This document shows, one piece after another, positions 34,854 to 43,543 of a stretch of 64,000 bases of DNA. Under the pieces are notes generated by a model that did not search any database, was not told where the DNA came from, and worked only from the letters and a program-made list of their open reading frames with translations. The stretch's first letter is position 1. The number at the start of each line of letters is the position of its first letter. The stretch spans positions 1 to 64,000 of the forward strand of contig NZ_QWEH01000021.1 in NCBI RefSeq assembly GCF_003515705.1. The letters are read 5' to 3'. The stretch comes from Oceanobacillus profundus (GTDB taxonomy: Bacteria > Bacillota > Bacilli > Bacillales > Amphibacillaceae). The position numbers and the translations under genes are program-made.

Positions 34854-35267
34854 TTAGCTCTCTTTTCCATTTAAAATCAGCTTAAAATCAATCTTCGCTT
34901 TTAATGAATCCGATACAGAGCAATATTTTTCTTCACCAAGATTAATTGCACGCCAAACTTTCTTGCTATCAATATCTCCATCAACAATAAATGTTACTTC
35001 AATTGCTGTGAAACCCTTTGGCGCCTCTTCTTTACGCGTTCCATCTGTGATAATTTCAATTTTTGATACTTTTTCTAAATGTGGTCTTAAAATCATCGTT
35101 ACATCAATTCCAATACATCCAGCTAAAGAACCAAGCAGCATTTCAGTTGGCGTCGCTCCTTTACCTAAACCACCATAGGCTTCTGTTGCATCCATATAGG
35201 TTGCATAACCAGAATCACCAACTGATTCAAACGCTCGTCCACCTGTCCATGTTGTAGTTACTTTCAT
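34854..35267 (-). CDS. OsmC/Ohr-family peroxiredoxin-like protein
   Basis: The 137-residue protein contains the two reactive cysteines of OsmC/Ohr proteins: Cys51 in SLAGCIGIDV and Cys116 in EEKYCSVSDSL. Such proteins reduce organic hydroperoxides. GATPTEMLLGSLAG before the first Cys is the family signature. Length is normal for the YhfA/OsmC branch. GGAAG precedes ATG at 35267. It converges with the flotillin gene and precedes the AbgT gene on the same strand by 18 nt, but no functional link is evident. Confidence 0.87.
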   Translation of the reverse strand: MKVTTTWTGGRAFESVGDSGYATYMDATEAYGGLGKGATPTEMLLGSLAGCIGIDVTMILRPHLEKVSKIEIITDGTRKEEAPKGFTAIEVTFIVDGDIDSKKVWRAINLGEEKYCSVSDSLKAKIDFKLILNGKES

Positions 35268-35285
35268 TATTTAAAACTTCCTTTC

Positions 35286-36824
35286 TTAATAAGTTAAACT
35301 CGTACCTGGACCAACTGGTATTCCCAATACATACCATATTACAAAGAATAGGCTCCAGCAAATAAGAATTGTTATTGAATATGGCAGCATGAGAGATATT
35401 ACTGTCCCTACTCCATTTTGCTTGCCATAGCGCTGTGCAAATGCCACAACTAATGGGAAAAATGGCATAAGTGGAGAAATGATATTCGTTGATGAGTCCC
35501 CCACCCTGTATGCTACTTGTGTAACTTCAGGAGAGATTCCCATCTGCATAAACATCGGGACAAACACAGGTGCCATAATTGCCCATTTCGCCGAATCTGC
35601 AGCGATAAACAGGTTAATAAATGCGGTAATAAAAATTAATGCAACAAGCAATGGAGCACCAGCAAAATTAATCGACTGTAAAAATGCAGCGCCATTTACC
35701 GCTATGATTGTTCCCAAGTTCGTATAATTAAAGAGTGCCACAAATTGAGCTGCAAAGAAAATGAGTACAATAAATCCTGCCATCGTCTCTAAAGAACCTG
35801 TCATTAAATGTGCTACATCTTTATCATTTTTTACCGATCTCGTAACAATTCCGTAAACGACACCCGGGACTAGAAAAATGAGCATCATTAGAAAGATAAT
35901 ACTGCTCATAAATGGCGAAACAATAATACTTCCTTCATCACCACGTAATGGGGCATTTTCCGGAATGACAAGTGATGCGATAACAGCAACTGTAATTAGG
36001 ATAGAAATATTTGCCCAAAATAATCCTTTTTTCTCAATACTTGTTACTTCATTTTTATTTTCTTCGGTTTCACTAGGCGTATATTTCCCTAATTTCGGCT
36101 CAATAATCTTATCTGTAATAATTGTACCGATAATAACGACTAAAAAAGTAGATACAGCCATAAAAAACCAATTATCTGTAGCATTCACAATGTAATTAGC
36201 ATCTAATATCCGTGCACCTTCGGTTGAAATCCCACTTAGTAGCGGATCATTCGTCCCCAACAGTAAATTGGCAGAATAACCACCAGAAACTCCAGCAAAT
36301 GCAGCGGAAAGCCCTGCTAACGGATGTCTTTTGAATCCTAAAAATATAATCGCACCTAATGGTACAAGCACGACATATCCGACAGAAGCTGCTACATTGG
36401 ACATAACGCCCATAAATACAACGATTGGAGTGACAAGCTTCCTTGGAGCTTTGGTCACTGTATTCGTCATAAGAGCACTAATATAACCACTCTTCTCTGC
36501 AACACCTACACCAAGCATAGCAACGAGAACAGGACCTAAAGCCACAAAAGATGTGAAATTCGTGACAACACTTGAGAACATATAAGCAATGCCCTCTGGT
36601 ATTAGCAGGCTAACAGCCTCCACGTTGAGTGTTTCAATTTGCCCTGTTTCATTATTCACACCTTCAAAGCTTACACTTACTCCTAATACATAGAGTACAT
36701 GAGATAGTGCGATAACAATAAGCGTAAAAAGGATAAAGATTGTAACCGGATGCGGTAGCTTGTTCCCTTTTTCTTCAATAAAATTTAATAATCGAATTGA
36801 TTTCGATGTATTCTGTTGACTCAT
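35286..36824 (-). CDS. AbgT-family transporter
   Basis: The 512-residue protein has about 11-13 membrane helices and AbgT family landmarks: NFIEEKGNKLPHPVTIFILF at residue 14, then VLVAMLGVGVAEKSGYISAL near 93, SAAFAGVSGGYSANLLLGTNDPLL near 172 and RVGDSSTNIISPLMPFFPLV near 450. AbgT proteins import p-aminobenzoyl-glutamate or export sulfonamides and possibly other carboxylates. AAGGAG lies 7 nt before ATG at 36824. It lies 18 nt upstream of the OsmC gene on the same strand. The exact substrate is not predictable from sequence. Confidence 0.88.
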   Translation of the reverse strand: MSQQNTSKSIRLLNFIEEKGNKLPHPVTIFILFTLIVIALSHVLYVLGVSVSFEGVNNETGQIETLNVEAVSLLIPEGIAYMFSSVVTNFTSFVALGPVLVAMLGVGVAEKSGYISALMTNTVTKAPRKLVTPIVVFMGVMSNVAASVGYVVLVPLGAIIFLGFKRHPLAGLSAAFAGVSGGYSANLLLGTNDPLLSGISTEGARILDANYIVNATDNWFFMAVSTFLVVIIGTIITDKIIEPKLGKYTPSETEENKNEVTSIEKKGLFWANISILITVAVIASLVIPENAPLRGDEGSIIVSPFMSSIIFLMMLIFLVPGVVYGIVTRSVKNDKDVAHLMTGSLETMAGFIVLIFFAAQFVALFNYTNLGTIIAVNGAAFLQSINFAGAPLLVALIFITAFINLFIAADSAKWAIMAPVFVPMFMQMGISPEVTQVAYRVGDSSTNIISPLMPFFPLVVAFAQRYGKQNGVGTVISLMLPYSITILICWSLFFVIWYVLGIPVGPGTSLTY

Positions 36825-36920
36825 GCTGTAACTCCTTCTTTAAATTATTTCATACCTAGTATACATGTACAAAAAAATATTTCTACAATGTTGCTTGAAT
36901 ATCAAGAAAATGCACATAAA

Positions 36921-36957
36921 AATCACGTCAAGCTTCAAGCTGAAGCATGACGTGATT
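36921..36957 (-). terminator. Terminator after the VOC gene
   Basis: AATCACGTCA pairs with TGACGTGATT, and GCTTCA with TGAAGC inside, giving a long hairpin with a 3-nt loop and T-rich ends on the minus strand. It follows the stop of the gene at 36971. Confidence 0.85.
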
Positions 36958-36970
36958 CAAAAATTCATCC

Positions 36971-37399
36971 CTAATTTGCATTTATTTCCATTGATATTTG
37001 CCAAGTAACCCCAAATTTATCTATTACCTGACCATAAGCTGGACTCCAATCCGTTTCTTGCATAGGCATAACTACTTGTCCATCTTCTTGTAACTTCTCA
37101 TATACTTCTTTCGCTTCGTCTTCATTATCTGGTATCAAAGCAATTGTTAGTTGCGATCCAAGCTGATAGGGTTGTCCCGGAAAAATATCCGATATCATAA
37201 GTTCCGTATTCCCTATCGTTAATCTAGCATGGAGGACACGGTCCTTTGCTTCAGCAGGTAGTTGGAATTCGGGGCTTTGTGGCATTTCTCCATAAGTATG
37301 TATACCAACAATATTAGCTCCTAATGAATGTTTATAAAATTCTACCGCTTCTTTTGCTCTACCATCCAACATAATATACGGATTAATATGGAACCCCAT
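36971..37399 (-). CDS. VOC-fold protein (PhnB/glyoxalase type)
   Basis: The 142-residue protein has the PhnB-type VOC pattern: INPYIMLDGRAKEAVEFYKH at the start, LGANIVGIHTYGEMP near 26, HARLTIGNTELMISDI near 57, IPDNEDEAKEVYEKL near 88 and a C-terminal YGQVIDKFGVTWQISM. These proteins bind metals or small ligands; some confer antibiotic resistance or act as demethylation-like enzymes, but the function of this one is unknown. GAGGTAGATGAAATG supports the start. No operon partner is near. Confidence 0.82.
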   Translation of the reverse strand: MGFHINPYIMLDGRAKEAVEFYKHSLGANIVGIHTYGEMPQSPEFQLPAEAKDRVLHARLTIGNTELMISDIFPGQPYQLGSQLTIALIPDNEDEAKEVYEKLQEDGQVVMPMQETDWSPAYGQVIDKFGVTWQISMEINAN

Positions 37400-37836
37400 T
37401 TCATCTACCTCATTTCATGTTTTTGTTATGTAGTTTATTATTACCCTCTATTTTATTTTCAAATCTATTGGTGTGTCAATTTTCGTTTCAAAATATGGTT
37501 CATTATCAAATAATGTTTAGATAGCATGATTAAGTACGTACGATCACCAGTAGAAATCATCAAAATTGTGAAAATGCTGGTAAATCAGCTAAGATTATAT
37601 ATCCAATTTAACGATAATTTGGGTATTGTTGCATAAATTCCTCCCATACAATTTAACTTAAAAAGCTAGCATTCAACTACTATTGATAATGCTAGCTTTT
37701 TATGCAGTTTCATAAATCATGAATTCCAAATTATTATTCTTATGCATTGAAGAACCCTATCTATTGACATGCCTTACAATTGAAGCACACGGTGTCACTA
37801 GACTTTCCCCTGTAAACTACGACTCGTGAACAATAT
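37400..37836. other. Intergenic region with a terminator
   Basis: No gene is supported in about 440 nt. It contains the terminator hairpin at 37660-37701 behind the RlpA-like/DUF3889 gene and otherwise AT-rich sequence without a clear signal. Confidence 0.6.
37660..37701 (-). terminator. Terminator after the RlpA-like gene
   Basis: AAAAAGCTAGCATT pairs with AATGCTAGCTTTTT across 13 nt, ending in a T run on the minus strand. It lies 140 nt beyond the stop at 37837. Confidence 0.8.
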
Positions 37837-38514
37837 TTACTGCACTTCCTGCAAGTTAAAAGACACAATGCGGTCGGTGTTCGGATTATAAACAACATTC
37901 CCCTGTACTCTTAATGTTTCTTGTGGAGATTGTAATACAAATTCATATGTTTCTCTCACTAAAGTGGAAGACATCATCGTTTTCCCAACTGATTGATAGT
38001 CTGTAACATTATAACCAGGATACGCCACTTCGGTAACTTCCAACAAATATTTCCCCCATTTTTCTTGCTCCAATTGAGGAGATGGGGTTATTTCAATATT
38101 GATAACTCCAACACTCGGATTAACACCCAACGCTTGAAAAGCTCTCCGATGTAAATTTATCCGATTCGCAGGATACCCCGCAACTTGATCGACAACCTTT
38201 ACAATGATTTCTCTTCCATATGGCGCAGAAATATTTCTGATTTTAAGCGTTTGCCCACATGTATATGGGGAATTTTCTCCAACAGCTGCTGTCATATACT
38301 CATTATCTGACCATGCCATTCCGCACTTAGTTACTTGTCCCCCGTCTGTCCATGTTGCTTGACCTCTTACCGATTGCTGACGACCATAATGATTAGAGTT
38401 TGTAGGATAAGCATGCTGATAATCATAAGTAGATTGCTGTCCATATGGTATGGATTGAAATGAGGTATTTTCATAATAATTCCTATTCGGCCAATAAGGA
38501 TAATTTGGATTCAT
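37837..38514 (-). CDS. RlpA-like double-psi barrel plus DUF3889-like protein
   Basis: The 225-residue protein has a Tyr/Asn/Gln-rich N-terminus (1-45), an RlpA/expansin-like double-psi beta barrel (about 50-140: GQATWTDGGQVTKCGMAWSD, YTCGQTLKIRNI, VVDQVAGYPANRINL, AFQALG) and a C-terminal domain of about 75 residues with the KWGKYLLEV ... VTDYQSVGKTMM ... ETYEFVLQSP layout resembling DUF3889. Expansin-like domains bind or loosen cell-wall polysaccharide. The aromatic N-terminus suggests a spore or cell-surface association; no signal peptide is evident. GGGAGG lies 8 nt before ATG 38514. Role is inferred. Confidence 0.72.
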   Translation of the reverse strand: MNPNYPYWPNRNYYENTSFQSIPYGQQSTYDYQHAYPTNSNHYGRQQSVRGQATWTDGGQVTKCGMAWSDNEYMTAAVGENSPYTCGQTLKIRNISAPYGREIIVKVVDQVAGYPANRINLHRRAFQALGVNPSVGVINIEITPSPQLEQEKWGKYLLEVTEVAYPGYNVTDYQSVGKTMMSSTLVRETYEFVLQSPQETLRVQGNVVYNPNTDRIVSFNLQEVQ

Positions 38515-38616
38515 CTTTCTTTCCTCCCGTCATAATATAAAACCTTGTATTGCAAAATATTCTGATCGACAAAATTTGTTGTGTATGATACAGTTTAAAA
38601 ATTTCGCAAACTAAAA

Positions 38617-38653
38617 AAACCTTCCTGATAGCATATGTATCAAGAAGGTTGAC
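38617..38653 (-). terminator. Terminator after the D-Ala-D-Ala carboxypeptidase gene
   Basis: AACCTTC-TTGATA pairs with TATCAG-GAAGGTT and ends in a T run on the minus strand. It is just downstream of the stop at 38703. Confidence 0.8.
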
Positions 38654-38702
38654 CTGTGACAGGCGTCTCGTATGATTCATTATTTTTCTAAGCTAACATG
38701 CA

Positions 38703-39899
38703 TTAATAAAAGTACTTATCTCGCCTTTTTAGCCTTAACTTGCGCACTTGAAAATAAAAGATCATAAGCACACCAATAAAAAAGGCTAAATAAAGATAGG
38801 TACTAGAAAAAAATCTTTCCATAATGGAAGCTATGTCTGGTTGATTACTCGATGATTTCGATGCTACTACAGGCTTGTCCCTGTTAACTTCATCTAACTG
38901 AAATTTATTGACTATTTCACCATTTTCATTCACCAATTTTAATATTCCATCTGCATCCATTTCTTCTTCAAGCTTATCTTTATGTGCATGTGTATAAACT
39001 AATTCCTCAGTTGCGGCGTATTCCTGCTCACCAAACGTAAAAGTTGTCCCCTTAGGGATACTTGATGTCGTAAAGTTTTCAAATCCATAATCTAATAGTT
39101 TGATTGTATCATTATATGAATCTTCTACAACATCACTTTTTAAGGTGACGGTGATTAATTTTAAATCATCTCTTTCCGCAGTTGTCGCTAAAGTAAAACC
39201 CGATTGAGCTACAAAGCCATTTTTTCCACCAGTAACTCCCTTATATGGAATCTCCTCTTTGACTAATTTATGATGTGTTTGTATTGTTGTATCCCACGTT
39301 TTTCCATTCCATTCCAATTCCTTCGTGCTAAAGATATCCATAAATACATCATTGTTCATCGCATACTGTGTAATTTTTGCTAAGTCCTCTGCTGTTGTTA
39401 CATGATCTTCGTTAAATAAACCATGCGGGTTTTCAAAGTTTGTTTGTTTTGTTCCGATTACTTCTGTTAGATACGTATTCAAATCCTTTGCGAACGTCTT
39501 CACATTCCCACTCAGATGCTCCGCAATTGCAACTCCGGCATCATTTCCAGAATTAATCAATAATCCTTGAATGAGTTTTTTTAACGTTACTTGTTCCCCT
39601 TTTTCCAGAAAGACAGTCGTACCATCTACCTTTCTAGCATTGCTGCTCACTGTTACAACTTCGTCAAGTTTCCCGTTTTCAATTGCATAAATGGCAGTTG
39701 CTATTTTCGTTAAACTAGCAGGATACATCGGCTCTTTCGCATGTTTTTCATATAAGACTTTCCCTGTCGATGCATCCATTACGATTGCAGAGTCACTCTC
39801 TATCTGCATTGATTCTTCTCTTGAATCAGCGTGTGCTATGGGAACAAGTACTACATTCATGATGACAATTATCATAATTGTCCAAGCAACTTCTTTCAT
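38703..39899 (-). CDS. D-alanyl-D-alanine carboxypeptidase (PBP5/DacF type)
   Basis: The 398-residue protein is a penicillin-binding DD-carboxypeptidase trimming peptidoglycan stem peptides outside the cell. A signal peptide ends at IAHADS near residue 24. Active-site motifs are S62-L-T-K65, S117-G-N119 and GGKNG at 225-228 (the KTG-type motif, with Asn in the middle). A PBP5-like beta domain follows, then Ser-rich linker and a C-terminal membrane helix (SSTYLYLAFFIGVLMIFYF) with a basic tail as anchor. Length is normal. The start is preceded by GGGGAAG. B. subtilis DacF is a sporulation-specific relative, but the paralogue assignment is open. Confidence 0.88.
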   Translation of the reverse strand: MKEVAWTIMIIVIMNVVLVPIAHADSREESMQIESDSAIVMDASTGKVLYEKHAKEPMYPASLTKIATAIYAIENGKLDEVVTVSSNARKVDGTTVFLEKGEQVTLKKLIQGLLINSGNDAGVAIAEHLSGNVKTFAKDLNTYLTEVIGTKQTNFENPHGLFNEDHVTTAEDLAKITQYAMNNDVFMDIFSTKELEWNGKTWDTTIQTHHKLVKEEIPYKGVTGGKNGFVAQSGFTLATTAERDDLKLITVTLKSDVVEDSYNDTIKLLDYGFENFTTSSIPKGTTFTFGEQEYAATEELVYTHAHKDKLEEEMDADGILKLVNENGEIVNKFQLDEVNRDKPVVASKSSSNQPDIASIMERFFSSTYLYLAFFIGVLMIFYFQVRKLRLKRRDKYFY

Positions 39900-40098
39900 A
39901 CGAACACTTCCCCATTATTTGTTTTTCCATTCGATGGTTTATCACATTGCGGAAAGATGCGCTTAGAAAAACAAATCATGCCTTATTCTAAACTAAACGT
40001 ATGGAACAAGTGTGTAAATACCTTTCTAAAATTGTAATTAATACGTAATATTAAGCTAATTAACTTGTTATGTTTCTCAAACTTTTGAATAAAAAGAA

Positions 40099-40130
40099 AA
40101 CCAGTATACACCTCCCTATGTATACTGGTT
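40099..40130 (-). terminator. Terminator after the XRE-cupin gene
   Basis: Perfect 12-bp arms (AACCAGTATACA and TGTATACTGGTT) around an 8-nt loop, T-rich on the minus strand, just beyond the stop at 40150. Confidence 0.85.
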
Positions 40131-40149
40131 AATATTCGGATTACAATTA

Positions 40150-40719
40150 TTAGACACGATCAATAAAGCATGTTAATACTTTGGCCTCTTCATCATTCAC
40201 TGGTACAAATAGATGAGGCTTAGATCCTTGAAAATAGGCACTATCCCCTTTTTCCATATAATGCTTTTCACCATCATAAAGCAAATGAATAGCTCCTTCA
40301 AGAATATAAATGAATTCATCCTGGGAATGTGTATAAGTTTTTTCCTGACGCAGGTTTATATTTTTCGGGGTCACATGTACAATAGTAGGTTCAATCCCAC
40401 TATATTTGGATCTGTTTGCTAAAAGCTCATAAGAATACCCCATGCTTTCATCGCCTACTTTAGATTGCCGATTAGAATTCTGCTGCAGTACAAGATTCTG
40501 TTCCGTTTCATCATCCAACACCCAGGAAAGCTGTACACCCAATGCATCACTTATTTTGGATAATGTTGCTATCGCTGATGCTGTTTGGCCATTTTCAATT
40601 TTTGATAAAAGACTTTTTGAAATACCACATTCATCAGCTATTTGCTGTTGGGTTTTTTTATTTCGTAATCGTATTTGCTTCACTTTTTTTCCTATGCTCT
40701 GAAGATCGATCGAACTCAT
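40150..40719 (-). CDS. XRE-family regulator with cupin sensor domain
   Basis: The 189-residue protein has an N-terminal helix-turn-helix (about 9-65: IGKKVKQIRLRNKKTQQQIA, CGISKSLLSKIENGQ) and a C-terminal cupin (about 105-185: THSQDEFIYILEGAIHLLYDG, MEKGDSAYFQGSKPHLFVPV). Regulators of this type (PuuR/SinR-like with cupin) usually sense a small metabolite. ATG at 40719 has AGGTGG upstream; GTG at 40728 would overlap it. It sits alone between the carboxypeptidase and HMG-CoA lyase genes on the same strand, so its target is unknown; control of the latter is possible. Confidence 0.85.
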   Translation of the reverse strand: MSSIDLQSIGKKVKQIRLRNKKTQQQIADECGISKSLLSKIENGQTASAIATLSKISDALGVQLSWVLDDETEQNLVLQQNSNRQSKVGDESMGYSYELLANRSKYSGIEPTIVHVTPKNINLRQEKTYTHSQDEFIYILEGAIHLLYDGEKHYMEKGDSAYFQGSKPHLFVPVNDEEAKVLTCFIDRV

Positions 40720-40792
40720 TCCTTCCACCTAATCATATGTATGCATTTTTTTAATCATAAGATAGCGGCAAGTACTAGTCAAGAGAAGAAAA

Positions 40793-40831
40793 ACCGTCAC
40801 CAAAGCAAAATCGGATTGCTGTAGTGACGGT
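40793..40831 (-). terminator. Terminator after the HMG-CoA lyase gene
   Basis: ACCGTCAC pairs with GTGACGGT, with an inner AGCAA-TTGCT pair, then T-rich sequence on the minus strand. It lies just beyond the stop at 40842. Confidence 0.8.
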
Positions 40832-40841
40832 ATTATAAGGT

Positions 40842-41747
40842 TTACTGTGCATTTGCGAAGTATGCTAACGAACGGCTCGGCAGGATTTTCCCAAGTTTAT
40901 TTTGAATAAATATACCAGCGTCTTGAATTTTCTTTTCATCAATACCTGTTTCAATTCCTAAGCCATTCAAAAGATAAAGCACATCATTTGTAGCAACATT
41001 CCCCGCTGCTCCCGGGGCATATGGACAACCGCCTAACCCACCAATGGTGCTATCAAACCGGTTGATCCCATAATGCATCGACGTCATAATGTTTGCGATC
41101 GCCATTCCCCTCGTATCATGAAAATGTAAGATCAGCTTTTCTTTTGGATAATGTTTCATCAATACCTCGAGCAGCTGCTCAACCTGGGTAGGAACCGCAG
41201 TGCCAATCGTATCACCAAGTGAGAGATCATCAACACCAGAAGCAAATAAATGCTCGCATACAGTTAACACATTATCCGGAGTGATTTTCCCCTCATATGG
41301 ACAATCAAAAACGGTTGAAACATAGCCAGTTACACGCTTGCCAGCTTGTTTTGCTTCCTGAATGACTTCATGCAGGATAGGATACGTAGCATCAATTGTT
41401 TTATTAATATTCTTCTGGTTATGTGTTTCGCTGGCTGACATAAAAACAGAAGCTGCATCGATTCCTGCCTCTAGCGCAAATTCTAAACCTTTCCTATTTG
41501 GAACAAGCGCCGAGTACAACACTCCCGCCTTTCGCTTGATTTGCTTTCCTACTTCACGTGCATCGGATAAAGCGGGTATCATTTTGGGATTAACAAAAGA
41601 AGTATATTCAATTTCTTTCACACCAGACTCTGATAGCATATTAATCCATGCAATCTTATCAGCAGTAGAAATCCATTTCTTTTCATTCTGCAAGCCGTCA
41701 CGTGGTCCTACTTCTTTCAATTGGACAAACTTCGGTAAATGTTTCAT
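40842..41747 (-). CDS. mvaB: Hydroxymethylglutaryl-CoA lyase
   Basis: The 301-residue TIM-barrel enzyme cleaves HMG-CoA to acetyl-CoA and acetoacetate, the last step of leucine breakdown. Signatures are KEVGPRDGLQNEK at 11, the divalent-metal histidine region LILHFHDTRGMAIAN near 205, and GLGGCPYAPGAAGN near 237, the HMG-CoA lyase motif with the catalytic Cys. Length is normal. No other leucine-catabolic gene (acyl-CoA dehydrogenase, carboxylase, hydratase) is adjacent, which is unusual because this gene normally sits in a liu/yng cluster. The start is near a GGAGGG site. Confidence 0.92.
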   Translation of the reverse strand: MKHLPKFVQLKEVGPRDGLQNEKKWISTADKIAWINMLSESGVKEIEYTSFVNPKMIPALSDAREVGKQIKRKAGVLYSALVPNRKGLEFALEAGIDAASVFMSASETHNQKNINKTIDATYPILHEVIQEAKQAGKRVTGYVSTVFDCPYEGKITPDNVLTVCEHLFASGVDDLSLGDTIGTAVPTQVEQLLEVLMKHYPKEKLILHFHDTRGMAIANIMTSMHYGINRFDSTIGGLGGCPYAPGAAGNVATNDVLYLLNGLGIETGIDEKKIQDAGIFIQNKLGKILPSRSLAYFANAQ

Positions 41748-42159
41748 TCAAGCCCTCCGTTCAATGTTAGAAACAAATTCATATTGCCTGAAAGAGGCAT
41801 TTTAAACAGAGATATCAGTTCTGAATACGCTTACAAATATATCCCCTTATTACACATTGATTAACATCAACACATATACTAATCACAGAGAAAACCTTAC
41901 AACCATTATATTCAACTATGTTTATTTTGATTCAACTTTGTTGAATATAGTATATAATAAATATTCAAACAAAGTCAATCCAAAAAGTATCTTTGTTAAA
42001 TTGCTAAAAAGCCGCAACCCGATATGGATCACAGCTTCTAGTAGGATTACATTTATTACTCCACATTACATAACCTTTCTCTAATTGAGAGCCGTCAAGT
42101 TATAATTGCAGCTCGATGGACTTTAAAGAAAAGAGTCTCCTATTTTATTAACAGACAAG
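41748..42159. other. Intergenic region upstream of the HMG-CoA lyase gene
   Basis: No gene is supported. It contains TATAAT-like sequences and a 15-nt palindrome (41931-41945) that may be an operator. Confidence 0.5.
41931..41945. promoter_or_regulatory. Possible operator palindrome
   Basis: TTCAAC-TTT-GTTGAA is a perfect inverted repeat, followed by ATATAGTATATAATA, which could be a -10 region. It lies 190 nt upstream of the HMG-CoA lyase start. The bound regulator is unknown. Confidence 0.35.
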
Positions 42160-43410
42160 TTATTCTCCCTCTAGCGGATTAGCAATAAGCCCCATAAATA
42201 AAATCGCGTCTGTTTCGTCGTCTGTTATGGCAATAAAGAATGGTCGGTTAACTTCCATATAAAATGGCTCTTCAATCGGTGCGGATGTTGTTTCCATTTC
42301 AACCGAAGTTGCAGCAGCCGCTTCTGTTCCTTTTTCATTTACATCAATAAATGTTTTTTGCTTTACCTGGCTAATCCAGAGTGGATCTTCCGATTTGATC
42401 ATTGTTGAGAAATCTGCATTCTCTTCGTTAAATGCATCAGCCATTCCAAGCTTGCTCAACGTGTCATTTAGTATAGCTTCGTATTCTAATTGAAATTTTG
42501 GAAGTAGAATTGTTCCTTCCGTTTTCTGAAATTCCGATTTCCATGATTCCCAGTTTTCATTTGTTAATTGACTTTGGAAATCTTTAAGACTTGTATTTTC
42601 CTTTGGTAAAAATATGTTCATACTTATCGACTCATCTTCACCATATGGAAGGGCGATTGCCTGAAAATCTTCATTTTCCAAGTAAGCTAAATTCTCCTTT
42701 AGCGACATAAGCGGAACATCTTTTGTTGTGCCGTCAGCTAGATGAAACGCTCGATTTTCAGTTTGTTGTTTATCAAATTCATATGTCCAATTCCCATTAA
42801 AGTAAATTGCATTAACGAGAATTGTGACTAGATTGGGATCTAATGGGGCTTCGACAATGTCTTCAATTTTATCATTTGTTGCATCTTTTACCCATTTATT
42901 AATTTTCTCAGAGCTCTTCGTATCGTTTACATCCATCTCTTCTATTTCAGCATTAAAATAATCTCTATTATTTGCTGCAAATGTATCTTGAAATTGGAAT
43001 TCATCGTTTAACCAAATTGAGTTTGCAATATTCAGTTCAACTTGTTCTGAATGCTTGTGGAGCAAAGACATTAGTGAAGCATTCGCCTGATTTAAAGCCT
43101 GCTTATCTACCCCTTCTGCCTGCAAAACTTTCGCAATTTCTTCTTTCGTCTCACCTTCTGCCCCATTGTATACCATGGATAATGCCATGAATAAACTCAT
43201 TGGTGACATGAATAGGTTGCCATCTTCATCTGGCTCAACTTCTCTTAAAAGGTTGAATCCAAGTTCATTGTTAGGAGAAACAATTTGCTCATAATCATTC
43301 TCACCAAAGTCCACATCGCTCGAAATATCCAATTCATTTGTTGTGCCACAAGCACTAACCACTACTATAAAACCCAACAAAAACACAGAATATCCAATTA
43401 TTTTTTTCAT
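42160..43410 (-). CDS. Serpin-family lipoprotein (serine protease inhibitor)
   Basis: The 416-residue protein is a bacterial serpin with a lipoprotein signal: VVVSACG gives lipid-modified Cys21. The serpin core starts near residue 47 (NNELGFNLLREV), and conserved NAIYFNGNWTYEFDK, LPYGEDESISMNIFLPKE and late VNRPFFIAITDDETDAILFMG are present. The reactive-loop hinge reads GTEAAAATS near 361-369, with small residues as in inhibitory serpins. The P1 residue is probably in the Glu-Met-Glu-Thr-Thr stretch just after. It would stay anchored outside the membrane and inhibit a secreted or host protease. It is a stand-alone gene. Confidence 0.9.
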   Translation of the reverse strand: MKKIIGYSVFLLGFIVVVSACGTTNELDISSDVDFGENDYEQIVSPNNELGFNLLREVEPDEDGNLFMSPMSLFMALSMVYNGAEGETKEEIAKVLQAEGVDKQALNQANASLMSLLHKHSEQVELNIANSIWLNDEFQFQDTFAANNRDYFNAEIEEMDVNDTKSSEKINKWVKDATNDKIEDIVEAPLDPNLVTILVNAIYFNGNWTYEFDKQQTENRAFHLADGTTKDVPLMSLKENLAYLENEDFQAIALPYGEDESISMNIFLPKENTSLKDFQSQLTNENWESWKSEFQKTEGTILLPKFQLEYEAILNDTLSKLGMADAFNEENADFSTMIKSEDPLWISQVKQKTFIDVNEKGTEAAAATSVEMETTSAPIEEPFYMEVNRPFFIAITDDETDAILFMGLIANPLEGE

Positions 43411-43543
43411 CCGCTCACCGCCCTTTATTCATTAGTCTAAAAAAGAGCCGAAAACGTTACAGACTATTTGCAGAAATTGTTAGAAATCTAAAACGGTGAA
43501 AAGAAAATATTATTAAGGTTGCCCTGTAACCATGAGAATCACT

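Noticed and set aside
38703-39899. Assignment of the carboxypeptidase as sporulation-specific DacF
   Set aside because: No spoIIA genes are adjacent, and the sequence alone does not separate DacA, DacB and DacF branches.
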